DNA from: Mycolicibacterium bacteremicum
GTDB taxonomy: Bacteria > Actinomycetota > Actinomycetes > Mycobacteriales > Mycobacteriaceae
DNA length: 64,000 nucleotides
Assembly: GCF_002086115.1 (NCBI RefSeq)
Contig: NZ_MVHJ01000012.1
Location: 1 to 64,000, forward strand
Direction of reading: 5' to 3'
Shown here piece after piece: positions 21,143-30,391 of this stretch (its first letter is position 1; each line of letters starts with the position of its first letter). The translations under genes were made by a program, and so were the position numbers. The notes below the pieces were generated by a model. That model was not told the origin of the DNA. It saw nothing but the letters and a program-made list of their open reading frames with translations, and searched no databases.

Positions 21143-21580
21143 ATGGACCTGATCCCCATCGGTGCGGCGGCGGCCAGACTACAGATGCGCACGTCCGCCT
21201 TGCGCTATTACGACGAGCGCGGATTGGTGCGCCCGCGGCAGCGCCACGCCGGTCGGCGCATGTACGGACCGGTCGAGTTGCGACGGTTGGCGTTCCTCAA
21301 GATCGTGCATCAGCTGGGGTTGCCGCTGGATACCGCCGCCGCGGTACTCGACGAGCCGGCCGACCGCTGGCGCGCCGCGGTGCGCGACCAGATCACCCAC
21401 CTAGACGAGGTGATCGCGCGGGCCCGCGACGCCCAGCAGTTCCTGACCCACGCGATGAACTGCCCGAGCGATCACCCCGCTCAGGACTGCCCGACGATGA
21501 TGGGCGCGCTGGACCGCCTCGTCGACGGCGACAGCGTGGCGGCGCTGGCCGCCGAACACCGCGACGACTCAGTACCCTGA
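21143..21580 (+). CDS. MerR-family transcriptional regulator
   Basis: A 145-residue regulator. The winged helix-turn-helix is [20 protein letters not shown] with [17 protein letters not shown] and a central coiled-coil helix. The C-terminal tail carries two cysteines ([11 protein letters not shown], nine residues apart) that could bind a metal or sense oxidation, but this is not the SoxR cluster pattern. The start ATG 21143 places translation immediately after the predicted promoter. It is divergent from the methyltransferase and overlaps the convergent deoC 3' end by 12 bp. Confidence 0.85.
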   Translation: MDLIPIGAAAARLQMRTSALRYYDERGLVRPRQRHAGRRMYGPVELRRLAFLKIVHQLGLPLDTAAAVLDEPADRWRAAVRDQITHLDEVIARARDAQQFLTHAMNCPSDHPAQDCPTMMGALDRLVDGDSVAALAAEHRDDSVP

Positions 21581-22261
21581 GCCAGACCCCTGGTCTCCCG
21601 CGGTCAGCAGCGCCCGCGACCCGGACACCCCGAGGCGGGTCGCTCCGGCGGCGATCATCTCGCGGGCCTGCGCCAGGGTGCGAACCCCGCCGGAGGCCTT
21701 CACCTGCAGGCCCGCCCCGGACACGGTGCGGTGCATCAACTCGACGGCGTGCACGCTGGCGCCGCCGGTCGGGTGAAATCCGGTGGAGGTCTTGACGAAA
21801 TCGGCTCCGGCGTCGACCGCGGCCCGGCACACCCCGATGATCTCGTCGTCGGTGAGCGCCGCGGACTCGATGATCACCTTGAGCACCACCGGTGCGGGCG
21901 CGGCGGCGCGCACCGCGGTGATGTCGGCGTGGACGGCGTCGAAGTCGCCCGCCTTGGCGGCGCCGACATCGATCACCATGTCGATCTCGTCGGCGCCGTG
22001 GCCGATGGCCTCGGCGGCCTCGGCCGCCTTCACCGCCGAGGTGTGCTTACCGCTCGGAAAACCGCACACCACCGCCACTTTCAGATTGTCGGGCACGGTG
22101 ATCGGCAGCATCGACGGGGAGACGCAGACCGAGTAGGTGCTCAGTTCGGCGGCCTCGGCCACCAGCGCGGCGACGTCGGCGGCGGTGGCCTCCGGTTTGA
22201 GCAGCGTGTGGTCGATCATCGCGGCGATATCGGCAGCGGTGGGTGCGGTAGGGGTGCTCAT
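21569..22261 (-). CDS. deoC: Deoxyribose-phosphate aldolase
   Basis: A class I aldolase that cleaves 2-deoxyribose-5-phosphate to acetaldehyde and glyceraldehyde-3-phosphate. The catalytic Lys pair is present: [16 protein letters not shown] (Schiff base) and FVKTSTGF, with the acidic residue in [25 protein letters not shown] and KASGGVRT are typical. The 230-residue form starts at ATG 22261 (GAAGGA nearby); in-frame starts at 22279 and GTG 22291 exist, the last overlapping the permease stop. It is the final gene of a seven-gene sugar operon, where it should act on a phosphorylated deoxy-sugar produced by the upstream kinase and dehydrogenase. Confidence 0.9.
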   Translation of the reverse strand: MSTPTAPTAADIAAMIDHTLLKPEATAADVAALVAEAAELSTYSVCVSPSMLPITVPDNLKVAVVCGFPSGKHTSAVKAAEAAEAIGHGADEIDMVIDVGAAKAGDFDAVHADITAVRAAAPAPVVLKVIIESAALTDDEIIGVCRAAVDAGADFVKTSTGFHPTGGASVHAVELMHRTVSGAGLQVKASGGVRTLAQAREMIAAGATRLGVSGSRALLTAGDQGSGSGY

Positions 22262-22287
22262 GTTTCCTTCGGTTGTCATTGCGGTCG

Positions 22288-23286
22288 TCACGCGGCGCTC
22301 TTGGACTGGCGGTCCAGCAGGTAGTTCATGATGAGCGCCGCGATCAGGATCAGGCCGGTGACCAGCATCTGGAAGAACGAGCTGAGTCCCAGCAGGTTGA
22401 ACAGGTTGCGCAGCACCGACAGCAACAGTACGGCGATGAAGGTGCCCAGCACGCCACCCTTGCCGCCGAACAGGCTGGTGCCGCCGAGTACGACCGCGGC
22501 GATCGCGTCGAGTTCCAGGCCGGCGTTGGCGGTCGGCTGGCCGATGGTGAGCCGCGCGGTGAGCAGCACCCCGGTCAGTGCGGCCAGGCCACCGCTGATC
22601 ACGTAGGCCATGGTGGTGATCCGTTGCACGGGCAGACCGGACAGCCGGGCGGCCTGGGCGTTGCTACCCACGGCATAGATGTGTTCGCCGAATGTGGTGC
22701 GGCGCAGCACGAGTCCCACGATGATCGTGGTCGCCACGAAGATGATGCCGACGACCGGGATGCCGGCGATCGACCCGGCGCCCAGGAAGCGCAGACCCAT
22801 CGGGATCTCCGCGGTGGTCGGTGTGCCGTTGGTGGTCAGATACGTCAGGCCCCGGATGCTCTGCATACCGGCCAGGGTGACCATGAAGGCCGGCAGCACC
22901 AGATAGGCGCTCAGGCTACCCATCACGCCGCCGAGCAACAGCCCGGAGGCGATCGCCAGCGCCATCGCCACCGGCCAGGGCAGTCCCATCCCGATGAAGA
23001 TGGCGACGAGCATCCCCGACAGCGCGGCGACGCTGCCGACCGACAGGTCGATGCCCGAGGTCAGGATGACCATGGTCATCCCGATCGCGACGATGCCGGT
23101 CAGGCTGGACTGCTGCAGCAGGTTCGCCATGTTCTGCGTGGTGAGGAACTGCGGTGCCGACACCGAGGCCACCGCGAACAACGCGATGAAGATGAACAGC
23201 AGGTTGAACCGCATGAAGACGGCGCGGCGGCTCGATTTCGTTGTGCCGGCGGCCGAGTCGGCGGGCCGGTCCATCAGGTCAGTCAT
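22288..23286 (-). CDS. Sugar ABC transporter permease (RbsC-like)
   Basis: A 332-residue permease of the ribose/monosaccharide type (BPD_transp_2 family) with about ten hydrophobic helices. Conserved stretches include [23 protein letters not shown] and [15 protein letters not shown], both characteristic of RbsC/AraH-type subunits. It overlaps the ATPase gene by 8 bp. Together with the RbsA-like ATPase and the lipoprotein receptor at 28492 it forms a complete CUT2-type importer for a monosaccharide or polyol. Confidence 0.9.
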   Translation of the reverse strand: MTDLMDRPADSAAGTTKSSRRAVFMRFNLLFIFIALFAVASVSAPQFLTTQNMANLLQQSSLTGIVAIGMTMVILTSGIDLSVGSVAALSGMLVAIFIGMGLPWPVAMALAIASGLLLGGVMGSLSAYLVLPAFMVTLAGMQSIRGLTYLTTNGTPTTAEIPMGLRFLGAGSIAGIPVVGIIFVATTIIVGLVLRRTTFGEHIYAVGSNAQAARLSGLPVQRITTMAYVISGGLAALTGVLLTARLTIGQPTANAGLELDAIAAVVLGGTSLFGGKGGVLGTFIAVLLLSVLRNLFNLLGLSSFFQMLVTGLILIAALIMNYLLDRQSKSAA

Positions 23287-24835
23287 TGTCAGTCTTCGTT
23301 CTTCCGGTGACGATGCAGCGGGCGATGTCCGCTGATGGGGTGGTGGCGGGCTCGAACTGCGCGATGTTGCGGCCCTCGTGCAGGACCCAGATCCGGTGAC
23401 AGTTCTCGGTGAGCTCGCTCAGTTCGCTGGATGCCATCACGACACCGACGCCGGTCTCGGCCAGCGCTTGGACCTGTTCGAACAGGTCGGCCTTGGCGCC
23501 GATGTCCAACCCGCGGGTCGGCTCGTCGAGCAGCAGCAGGTCGATACCGCGGGCGATCCACTTGGCCAGCACCACCTTCTGCTGGTTGCCGCCGGACAGT
23601 TGCCCCACGGGCTGCTCGACGCTGGCGAACTTCACCCCGAGACGCTCCAGCGGTGGGCCGCAGACCGCGCGGGCCCGGGCCATCGGGTTGATCCGCCGCG
23701 GCTGCAGCGCGGCGATGGCGGCGTTGCGCAGGATGGACTGCTCCAAGAACAGGCCCTGGCGTTTGCGGTCCTCGGGCACCAGCCCGATACCGCGACCGAC
23801 CGCCGACCGCGGTGTCAGCGCGGTGATGTGGCGATCGTTGAACGTCATGTCCAGCGTGGCCTTGCGGTCGCCGAAGATGGTGGCCAGCAGGGTCGATCGA
23901 CCGGCCCCGCCCAGACCTGCCAGGCCGACGATCTCGCCGCGGCCGACGGTGATGTCACGGATGTCGATGACGCCGTCGATGGTGGCCCGGCGCACGTGCA
24001 GCAGGGGAGCGCCGGACAGCGCGCGCGGTTGCCGCGGCGGACGTGCCTGCACGGCGCGCCCGATCATGGCCTCCACCAACTCCTCTTTGGACACCGATGC
24101 GATATCGAAGACGCCGACGGTGGTGCCGTCGCGCATCACGGTGGCGCGGTCGCCGATCGCCTTGATCTCGTCGAGTCGATGGGAGATGTAGATGACCGAT
24201 TTGCCCTCGGCGGTCAGTTCGCGGATCACCGTGAAGACGGCCGCGAGGTCGTGATCGGTCAGGGTGGCGCTGGGCTCGTCCATGATGACGATGCGGGCCT
24301 CGGTGGTGAGCGCCTTGGCGATCGCGGTGAGCTGTTGGTCCGACACCGACAGTTCGCCCACGACGGCCGTCGGTGCGAACGTGCCTCCGACCCGGGCGAT
24401 CGCCGCGGCCGCCCGGCGGTCCCGCTCCCTGCGGTTGACGAACGGGCCACGGCGCGGCTCGTGTCCGAGAAACAGGTTCTGCGACACCGTCATGTCGGGT
24501 ACCAGATCGAGCTCCTGGTAGATGGTGTTGATACCGGCGCGCACCCCGTCGATGGGGGAGTTGAACGACACGGTCTGCCCGCCCAGGGTGATGGTCCCCG
24601 AATCCGGTGTGTAGGAACCGGACAGGATCTTCATCATCGTGGATTTGCCGGCGCCGTTCTCGCCGAGCAGGCAGTGCACCTCGCCCTCGGCGACCTCCAG
24701 GCCGGCGCCGTTGCACGCCCTGGTGCCCGGGAACGACTTGACGATGCCGGCCATGCGCAGCGCGGTGGGGCGGTCCGCCCGGTGCGGTCGGGGACCTGTC
24801 GCGGGCGACGATGGGGTGGAATCGAGATAGGTCAT
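23279..24835 (-). CDS. Sugar ABC transporter ATP-binding protein (RbsA-like, two ABC domains)
   Basis: A 518-residue tandem ATPase of the CUT2 class. The N-terminal domain has a good Walker A (GENGAGKSTMMK) and signature LSVSDQQL; the C-terminal domain has a degenerate Walker A (GLGGAGRSTLLA) but a canonical signature LSGGNQQKVVLAKW and Walker B LLLLDEPTRGLD. This asymmetry is normal for RbsA/XylG proteins. The start overlaps the SorC regulator gene by 4 bp. It powers the RbsC-like permease next to it. Confidence 0.92.
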   Translation of the reverse strand: MTYLDSTPSSPATGPRPHRADRPTALRMAGIVKSFPGTRACNGAGLEVAEGEVHCLLGENGAGKSTMMKILSGSYTPDSGTITLGGQTVSFNSPIDGVRAGINTIYQELDLVPDMTVSQNLFLGHEPRRGPFVNRRERDRRAAAAIARVGGTFAPTAVVGELSVSDQQLTAIAKALTTEARIVIMDEPSATLTDHDLAAVFTVIRELTAEGKSVIYISHRLDEIKAIGDRATVMRDGTTVGVFDIASVSKEELVEAMIGRAVQARPPRQPRALSGAPLLHVRRATIDGVIDIRDITVGRGEIVGLAGLGGAGRSTLLATIFGDRKATLDMTFNDRHITALTPRSAVGRGIGLVPEDRKRQGLFLEQSILRNAAIAALQPRRINPMARARAVCGPPLERLGVKFASVEQPVGQLSGGNQQKVVLAKWIARGIDLLLLDEPTRGLDIGAKADLFEQVQALAETGVGVVMASSELSELTENCHRIWVLHEGRNIAQFEPATTPSADIARCIVTGRTKTDND

Positions 24836-25803
24836 GCCATGCCTCCAGCCTTGGCGGCCTGCTCCAGAACTGCCATCGCGGTGGGTTCGTCGGTGATCAG
24901 CACCGAACAGAGCCCGCTGCGCAGTGCCGCCCGGACCATCGGCACCTTCGCCGGTCCGGCGGCGACGGCGATCGCACAGTTGGCGTTGCGGACATCGTCG
25001 AGTCCCAGCCCGACGGTCCTGCTGTCGATACCGGGATGGGCGATCTGCCCGTCGGTGGTCAGGAAGTGGGCCAGCACGTCACCGCACGCCCCGGCCGCAT
25101 CGAGTTCTCGAAGTTCGGCCGGGGTGACGGCGCCGGACTCGACCAGCACGGAGGTGGGCCCGGACGCGCCGAGGGAGAACAGAAGCGCGTCGGCCTGCCG
25201 GGCACCGTTGAGCACGTCGACGACGAAACCCTCGGCGTACAACGCATCCCGGGTCTCGATGCGCTCGACGATGGCGGGCACCGGTAGCAGGGTGGCCCGG
25301 CCGTTGCCGCTGTGCGCGATGCTGGTGGCGATGTTGGCCGCCGTGGTGGGCCGTACCGAACGACTGACCCCGCCGTTGGCCTGGATGACCTCGATATTGC
25401 TGGTCCACCCGGCCGGCAGCACCGCCGCCACATGCTGCAGGGTGTTGCCCCAGGAGACCGCCAGCGTGGTGATCCAGCCGGCGTTGGCCTTGAGATAACC
25501 CGCTGCCGCGGCGGCGATGTGGTCGTCGGAGCCGGGGTTTTCCGGACCGGGCACCACGATGCACTCACGCAGCCCGAACTCGCTGCGCATGCTCACCTCC
25601 AGCGGGGTACGCCGAGCCTGTGGGTGCACGATCTTGATCTGCACGATGCCCACCTCGCGGGCCTCGTCGAGCAGGCGCCCCACCTTCCAGCGGGTCAGGT
25701 GCAGTTCCCGGCCGATGTCCTCCTGGGTGCGGCCCTGTTCGTAGTAGCTCTGCGCGACGTGCAGCATCAACTGGGTGTGGCTGGGTTCGGTCGGTCGCGC
25801 CAT
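24832..25803 (-). CDS. SorC-family sugar-binding transcriptional regulator
   Basis: A 323-residue regulator with an N-terminal helix-turn-helix (YYEQGRTQEDIGRELHLTRWKVGRLL) and a C-terminal SorC/DeoR-type phosphosugar-binding domain (residues ~70-320; motifs LAVSWGNTL and LLFSLGASGP). Members are usually induced by a phosphorylated intermediate of the pathway they control. The gene sits inside the operon: its ATG shares one base with the kinase stop (TGATG). It is the likely reader of the 20-bp palindrome at 29581-29600 ahead of the operon. Confidence 0.88.
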   Translation of the reverse strand: MARPTEPSHTQLMLHVAQSYYEQGRTQEDIGRELHLTRWKVGRLLDEAREVGIVQIKIVHPQARRTPLEVSMRSEFGLRECIVVPGPENPGSDDHIAAAAAGYLKANAGWITTLAVSWGNTLQHVAAVLPAGWTSNIEVIQANGGVSRSVRPTTAANIATSIAHSGNGRATLLPVPAIVERIETRDALYAEGFVVDVLNGARQADALLFSLGASGPTSVLVESGAVTPAELRELDAAGACGDVLAHFLTTDGQIAHPGIDSRTVGLGLDDVRNANCAIAVAAGPAKVPMVRAALRSGLCSVLITDEPTAMAVLEQAAKAGGMA

Positions 25804-27356
25804 CAGGACGACACCCCGGCCGGTACGACGGTGGTCCGCCCGGTCAGCGCATCGGCGCCCGCGCGCATGAACGGCGCCAGGATCTCGGTCAGCCGCAGGT
25901 ACTCGGCGAAGGTGTTCTGATACACCGGGATTCGCGCGGGATCCGGTTCGAGCACCCGCACCGTCGGCGCGAACAGGGCCGAGCCCTCGTCCAGCGATCC
26001 GGTGACGCCGGCGGCCGTGGCCGCGATCACCGCGCAGGCGCGCAGGGTCAGGTTCTCACCGACCACCAGTTCGGCGGGCCGGCCCAGCACATCGACGGTC
26101 ACCTGCTGCCACAACGTGTTGCGTTCGATGCCGCCGGAGAACACCAGGCGCTCGCAGGACACCCCGGCCCGCTCGAAGGAGTCGATGACGCTGCGGGTGC
26201 CGCAGGCGACGGCCTCCACCATCGCCCGGTAGAGCTCGGCCTTGGTGGTGCCCAGCGACAGGCCGACCACCGTCCCGCGCAACCGGGGCTCGCGGTAGGG
26301 CGTGCGGTTGCCCATGAAGTAGTCCAGTGCGTGCAGCCCGTGCGCGGCCGGATCGACCGCGGCGGCCTCATCGATCAACGCCGGAAGGTCTTCGCGGGCA
26401 ACACCCATGATGGATTCGCCCGCCCATTTGAGCACCGAGCCGCTGGCGACCTGCCCGCCCTCGACGAGCCACCTGTCCTGGTGCAGCGCCCGGGGATAGG
26501 GGCCCCAGATCTCGCGGGTGTCGGTCGGATCGCCGACCTCGGCGATGATCGCCGAGGAGGTGCCCGAGACCAGCGAGACCAGTCCGTCCAGTTCGGCGCC
26601 GCAGGCCAGCAATGACACGTGGGCGTCGATGCCGCCGACGGCGACCACCGGGCTACCGGTGATCCCGAGGTCGGCGGCAGCGGCCGGATGCAGCGTTCCG
26701 GCCGTGCCGCCGACGGCGACGATGCGGTCGGGGAGTTTGGCGGTCAGGTCCGCCACCCCGAGGGCGCGGTACAACTCGTCTGGGAATCGCCCGGCCAGGG
26801 TGTCGTAGTTGTACTTGCACACCGCGTTCATCTGCGAGCCCACCCATTGGCCGGTGAGCCGGAAGGTGACATAGTCGACGGCCTCCACGATGCGCGCCGC
26901 CGACCGGTAGATGTCCGGTTCGTGGGTGTGCAGCCACATCGCCTTGGGCACCAGCCATTCCGCGGCGTCCGAGCCCCCGGACCATTTCAGGATGGGATGG
27001 GCGTGGGCGAGTTCGGCGGTGAACGCGGACTCGGCGCCGCTGCGGCAATCCATCCACAGGATGGCGGGCCGCAACGGCTCGCCGGCCTCGTCGAGCACCG
27101 CGACGGTGGAGGCCGTCGTGGACGCGGCGATCGCCACCACCGCACCGGCACCGCGACATGCGTCGCCGCTCAACAACTCTCGGCTCGCAGCGGTCAGCGC
27201 CGCCCACCAGTCGCGCGGGTCCTGTTCGGCCCAGCCCGGTCGCGGGAACCGGGTGGCATAGGGCCGGTGCGCGGTGCCCAGCGCCCGGCCGTCCTCGGTG
27301 AACGCGCCGACACGGGCGCCCTCGGTGCCCAGGTCGATCGACAACAGAATTCCCAT
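25803..27356 (-). CDS. FGGY-family carbohydrate kinase
   Basis: A 517-residue sugar kinase of the xylulokinase/ribulokinase superfamily. The phosphate-binding loop is LLSIDLGTEGARVG near the N-terminus, with the second nucleotide motif VSLVSGTSS and the adenosine motif FSGGIERNTLWQQ near the C-terminus. ATG 27356 is right for the fold, although the frame stays open far upstream through the dehydrogenase gene. FGGY kinases phosphorylate ketoses, polyols or similar. Next to a polyol dehydrogenase and deoC, it probably makes the phosphate ester cleaved by DeoC. Substrate not determined. Confidence 0.88.
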   Translation of the reverse strand: MGILLSIDLGTEGARVGAFTEDGRALGTAHRPYATRFPRPGWAEQDPRDWWAALTAASRELLSGDACRGAGAVVAIAASTTASTVAVLDEAGEPLRPAILWMDCRSGAESAFTAELAHAHPILKWSGGSDAAEWLVPKAMWLHTHEPDIYRSAARIVEAVDYVTFRLTGQWVGSQMNAVCKYNYDTLAGRFPDELYRALGVADLTAKLPDRIVAVGGTAGTLHPAAAADLGITGSPVVAVGGIDAHVSLLACGAELDGLVSLVSGTSSAIIAEVGDPTDTREIWGPYPRALHQDRWLVEGGQVASGSVLKWAGESIMGVAREDLPALIDEAAAVDPAAHGLHALDYFMGNRTPYREPRLRGTVVGLSLGTTKAELYRAMVEAVACGTRSVIDSFERAGVSCERLVFSGGIERNTLWQQVTVDVLGRPAELVVGENLTLRACAVIAATAAGVTGSLDEGSALFAPTVRVLEPDPARIPVYQNTFAEYLRLTEILAPFMRAGADALTGRTTVVPAGVSS

Positions 27357-27358
27357 GA

Positions 27359-28447
27359 TCAGTCCTCGTTGGGCAGGAAAAGAACCTTCGAGGAGAAGAT
27401 CGATCGCTCGCCGAGTTGATGCATCGTCTGCGGGAGTGCCGACAGTGGCAGCTCGTGAGTGATCATGAACTCCCACTCGAGTTGGCCGGTCGACATCATC
27501 TTCGCCGATGTGCGCCACTCGTCGCCGGGGAACGGTGCCGAGAACGAGTTCCACGACCCGTGCAGGGTGGCCTCCAGGCGCATGAACTGGTTGAACGTCT
27601 CCTTCGCCAGCGGTACCGGCGCGTGCGGGATACCGATGAACACGGCGTGCCCGTGCGGGCCGGTCAGGTTGGCGGCCATATCGGCGGTCGCCGGCACGCC
27701 CGCCGATTCCAGCACGATGTCGAACCCGCGCCCACCGATCGCCCTGGCCTCCTCGACACCCTGGACGGCGTGGTCGGCACCGGCCTGGCGGGCCATCGCC
27801 GCCTTCTCCTCGCTGAGGTCGACGGCGACCACCTCGGTGGCACCGTGCAGTCGTGCCCACTGGACACCGAACAGGCCGATGGGCCCGGCGCCGATCACCA
27901 GCACCCGGTGTCCGGCCCGCAGTCCGGTCTTCCACAGGCCGTGCAGGGCGATGGCGGCCGGGTCGAGCATGGCCGCGGCGCGCGGATCGATACCGGCGGG
28001 CAGCTTGAGCAGGTTGCCCACCGGCGACACCGCGTACTGCGCGTACGCGCCGTCGCAGCGACTGCCGAAGTAGTCGTAGTTCTCGCACAGCCCGAATGCG
28101 CCCTTGAGGCAGAAATCGCAGGTGCGGCACGGGATCAGCGGCGGCACCGACACCAGTTCGCCCAGTTCGAATCCGGTGACACCCTCGCCGAGTTCGACCA
28201 CCCAGCCGGAGAACTCGTGGCCACAGATGATCGGCATGATGTAGCCACCGTTGCGTAGCATCCGCGGGATGTCGGACCCGCAGACACCGCACGCCGCGAT
28301 CTTCAGCAGTACCTGGCCGGGGCCGGGCCGCGGAGTGGCCACCTCCTCGACCCTGATGTCGCCGGGTGCGTGCATGACGGCGGCCGTCATGGTCTGCGGA
28401 ATGTTCTGCTGCGGCGTCAGGTCGCGCGCCGGTGCTTCGGTCGTCAT
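27359..28447 (-). CDS. Zinc-dependent polyol/alcohol dehydrogenase (MDR family)
   Basis: A 362-residue medium-chain dehydrogenase. Catalytic zinc ligands are Cys in CGVCGSD and His-Glu in CGHEFSG; the structural zinc lobe has the four cysteines in CRTCDFCLKGAFGLC. The Rossmann motif is VIGAGPIGLFGVQWARLHGA. It resembles sorbitol, threonine and galactitol-phosphate dehydrogenases. It lies second in the operon, between the receptor and the kinase, with 2 bp to the kinase start. The likely role is oxidation of an imported polyol to a keto- or aldo-sugar. Confidence 0.88.
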   Translation of the reverse strand: MTTEAPARDLTPQQNIPQTMTAAVMHAPGDIRVEEVATPRPGPGQVLLKIAACGVCGSDIPRMLRNGGYIMPIICGHEFSGWVVELGEGVTGFELGELVSVPPLIPCRTCDFCLKGAFGLCENYDYFGSRCDGAYAQYAVSPVGNLLKLPAGIDPRAAAMLDPAAIALHGLWKTGLRAGHRVLVIGAGPIGLFGVQWARLHGATEVVAVDLSEEKAAMARQAGADHAVQGVEEARAIGGRGFDIVLESAGVPATADMAANLTGPHGHAVFIGIPHAPVPLAKETFNQFMRLEATLHGSWNSFSAPFPGDEWRTSAKMMSTGQLEWEFMITHELPLSALPQTMHQLGERSIFSSKVLFLPNED

Positions 28448-28491
28448 GATTTCTCTCTCTTGGTCTTTCGCGGTTCGAGGGCGTGCCGGGT

Positions 28492-29490
28492 TCAGGCCGG
28501 CGGCTGCGGGGCCTGCGCGAAGGTGGTGTCGCCGAGCAGCGATGCCGCATTGGTCTTGTCGACCAGACCCGTTCCGGCGTCGATGAACTCCTCGACGGTC
28601 TCGCCGCGGGCGACCTTGACGGCGGTCTGCACGGCCAGCGCGCCCTCGGCGTTGGGGTCGTTCAGCGCGGTGGCGACGTACTCGTCCCCGTCGGCGATGG
28701 CGCGCACGGCCTCCATCAGACCGTCGACGCCGAACACCTTGACGTCGGCGCGGTTGTTCTCGGCCAGCACCTGCAGGGCGCCGAGGGCCATATCGTCGTT
28801 CTGTGCGTACACGGCCTTGAGATCGGGGTGGGCCTGCAGCAGATCCTGCATGGCGGTGACGGCATTGGAGCGGATGTAGTCGCTGTAGGGGCCGGCGATC
28901 ACGGTGATGTTGGGTTGCGCGGCCACCGCGGCGGCGAACCCGTCGTGCCGGTCGCGGGCGACCGCGCCGCCGGCATCGCCCTGGATCTCGATGATCTTGC
29001 CGCCGGCCGGGCCCAGTGCGGCAACGGCCGCCTCGCCCACGATCTCGCCCATGGCCTTGTTGTCCCGGCCGACGAAGGCCGCCGCACCGGACTCCACCGG
29101 CCGGTCGACGGTGACGACTTTGATGCCGGCGGCGTCGGCGGCCGCCAGCGACGGGGCGATGCCCTTCGGGTCGACCGGATTGATGACCAGCACATTGATG
29201 CCGCGGGTGATGAGGTCCTGCACATCGTTGTTCTGCTTGGTCACATCGCCGTTGGCGTCGGCGAAGTAGAACTCGTTGCCATCGCTCTCCGCGGTCTGGC
29301 GGGCGGCGTCGGAGAGCGCCACATAGAAGGGGCTCTGTTGGGTGGCCTGGCTGAAACCGATGACGACGGCGCCGTCGGTGGTGGCGGCGTTGGTGGCGGA
29401 TCCGTTCTCGCCGGGCATCGAGCACGCGGTGGTGCCGATCGCCAGTGCGGCCGAGATCGCGAATCCGGTGACGACCTTTGCGAACCTCAT
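28492..29490 (-). CDS. Sugar ABC transporter substrate-binding lipoprotein (RbsB-like)
   Basis: A 332-residue type I periplasmic-binding protein (Peripla_BP_4). The signal peptide ends in GTTACS, giving a lipidated Cys at about residue 23. The ligand domain has FSQATQQSPFYVALSDAAR, INVLVINPVDPKGIAP and AVYAQNDDMALGALQVL, all typical of ribose/xylose/galactose-type receptors. It is the first gene of the operon, next to the 20-bp palindrome. It delivers the substrate to the RbsA/RbsC-like transporter encoded downstream. Confidence 0.9.
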   Translation of the reverse strand: MRFAKVVTGFAISAALAIGTTACSMPGENGSATNAATTDGAVVIGFSQATQQSPFYVALSDAARQTAESDGNEFYFADANGDVTKQNNDVQDLITRGINVLVINPVDPKGIAPSLAAADAAGIKVVTVDRPVESGAAAFVGRDNKAMGEIVGEAAVAALGPAGGKIIEIQGDAGGAVARDRHDGFAAAVAAQPNITVIAGPYSDYIRSNAVTAMQDLLQAHPDLKAVYAQNDDMALGALQVLAENNRADVKVFGVDGLMEAVRAIADGDEYVATALNDPNAEGALAVQTAVKVARGETVEEFIDAGTGLVDKTNAASLLGDTTFAQAPQPPA

Positions 29491-29580
29491 TGCTACTCCT
29501 TACGTGCGCTTCGGCGTCGAAGCGCGTGACGCCCATCACCGTAGGAATGACCGTGAGGTTACGTCAACGTATGCGCATAT

Positions 29581-29600
29581 CTTTGCTCATATGAGCAAAG
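29581..29600. promoter_or_regulatory. 20-bp perfect palindrome before the sugar operon
   Basis: CTTTGCTCATATGAGCAAAG reads identically on both strands. It lies 90 bp upstream of the receptor start, in a relatively AT-rich stretch. A shorter palindrome, TATGCGCATA, is at 29570-29579. It is the best candidate operator for the SorC regulator. The remainder of the 29491-29629 gap shows no gene. Confidence 0.75.
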
Positions 29601-29629
29601 CGAGGTTCGGGTAGGGCGCTGGACAGCGG

Positions 29630-30385
29630 TTACACCTGCGAGCGACCCCGCTCGATGACCGAACCGCGGCTGGCGGCGATGTCATCACCGGTCGTCGTGG
29701 CCATCCAGGCCCGCGCCGATTCGGCCTCGATCCACAGCCCGGCCTGGGTCTGTTCGGCGTCGATGCGGTGATAGGAATCCAGCAGCGCCCGGACGGCCTT
29801 CTGGTTGTTGCCGACGATGGTCGCCGCGATCCGCCGCGCGGTCGGCAGCAGCTCCTCGTGCGCCACCACCTCGGTCACCAGCCCGGCCCGCAGCGCGTCC
29901 TGTGCCGACAGGTAGTCCCCGGTCAAACTCATCCGGCGGGCCAGCCCGACGCCGACCTTCTGCGGCAGCCGGACCGACAGGCCCCAGGTCGGCAGCAGCC
30001 CGACACGGGCGTGGGTGTCGGCGAATTTCGCCCGCTCCGAGGCGATCAGCACATCGCAGTACAGCGCCATCTCCAGCCCGCCGGTGACGGCCGCACCGTT
30101 GATGGCGCCGATGACGGGTTTGCGCATCGGGGGCCACTTCGGGGAGATGTCCGGCAGTTCGGTGGTGTCGCCGAGCTCCTTGAGGTCCAGTCCGGCGCAG
30201 AACACCGGGTCGGCACCGGTCAGGATGATGACGTCCACCTCGTCATCGGCCTCGGCGGCGCGCAGTGCGGTGATGAACTCGTCGCGCAGCTGGGCCGAGA
30301 GCGCATTGCGTGCCTGCGGGCGGTTGAAGGTCAGGGTGCGGACCCGGTCGGTGGTATCGATCAACAAGACGGGCGTATCGGTCAT
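29630..30385 (-). CDS. echA16: Enoyl-CoA hydratase/isomerase (crotonase) family protein
   Basis: A 251-residue crotonase-fold enzyme, usually acting on enoyl-CoA thioesters in beta-oxidation. Oxyanion-hole segments are NRPQARNALS and FCAGLDLKELG; the helix motif is NGAAVTGGLEMALYCD, supplying one acidic residue, and ARVGLLPTWGLSVRLPQ follows. The second catalytic acid is not obvious at the Thr/Trp region, so activity as a hydratase is not certain. ATG 30385 lies 6 nt after a TACGGT -10 box, supporting a leaderless start; GTG 30391 is an alternative. Position between the former ugp locus and the Rv2800-type genes suggests echA16. Confidence 0.8.
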   Translation of the reverse strand: MTDTPVLLIDTTDRVRTLTFNRPQARNALSAQLRDEFITALRAAEADDEVDVIILTGADPVFCAGLDLKELGDTTELPDISPKWPPMRKPVIGAINGAAVTGGLEMALYCDVLIASERAKFADTHARVGLLPTWGLSVRLPQKVGVGLARRMSLTGDYLSAQDALRAGLVTEVVAHEELLPTARRIAATIVGNNQKAVRALLDSYHRIDAEQTQAGLWIEAESARAWMATTTGDDIAASRGSVIERGRSQV

Positions 30386-30391
30386 TTGCAC

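Noticed and set aside
27357-28550. Upstream extension of the FGGY kinase frame through the dehydrogenase gene
   Set aside because: The kinase fold begins at ATG 27356 (MGILLSIDLGTEG); the upstream part is Arg-rich and opposite in phase to an obvious zinc dehydrogenase.
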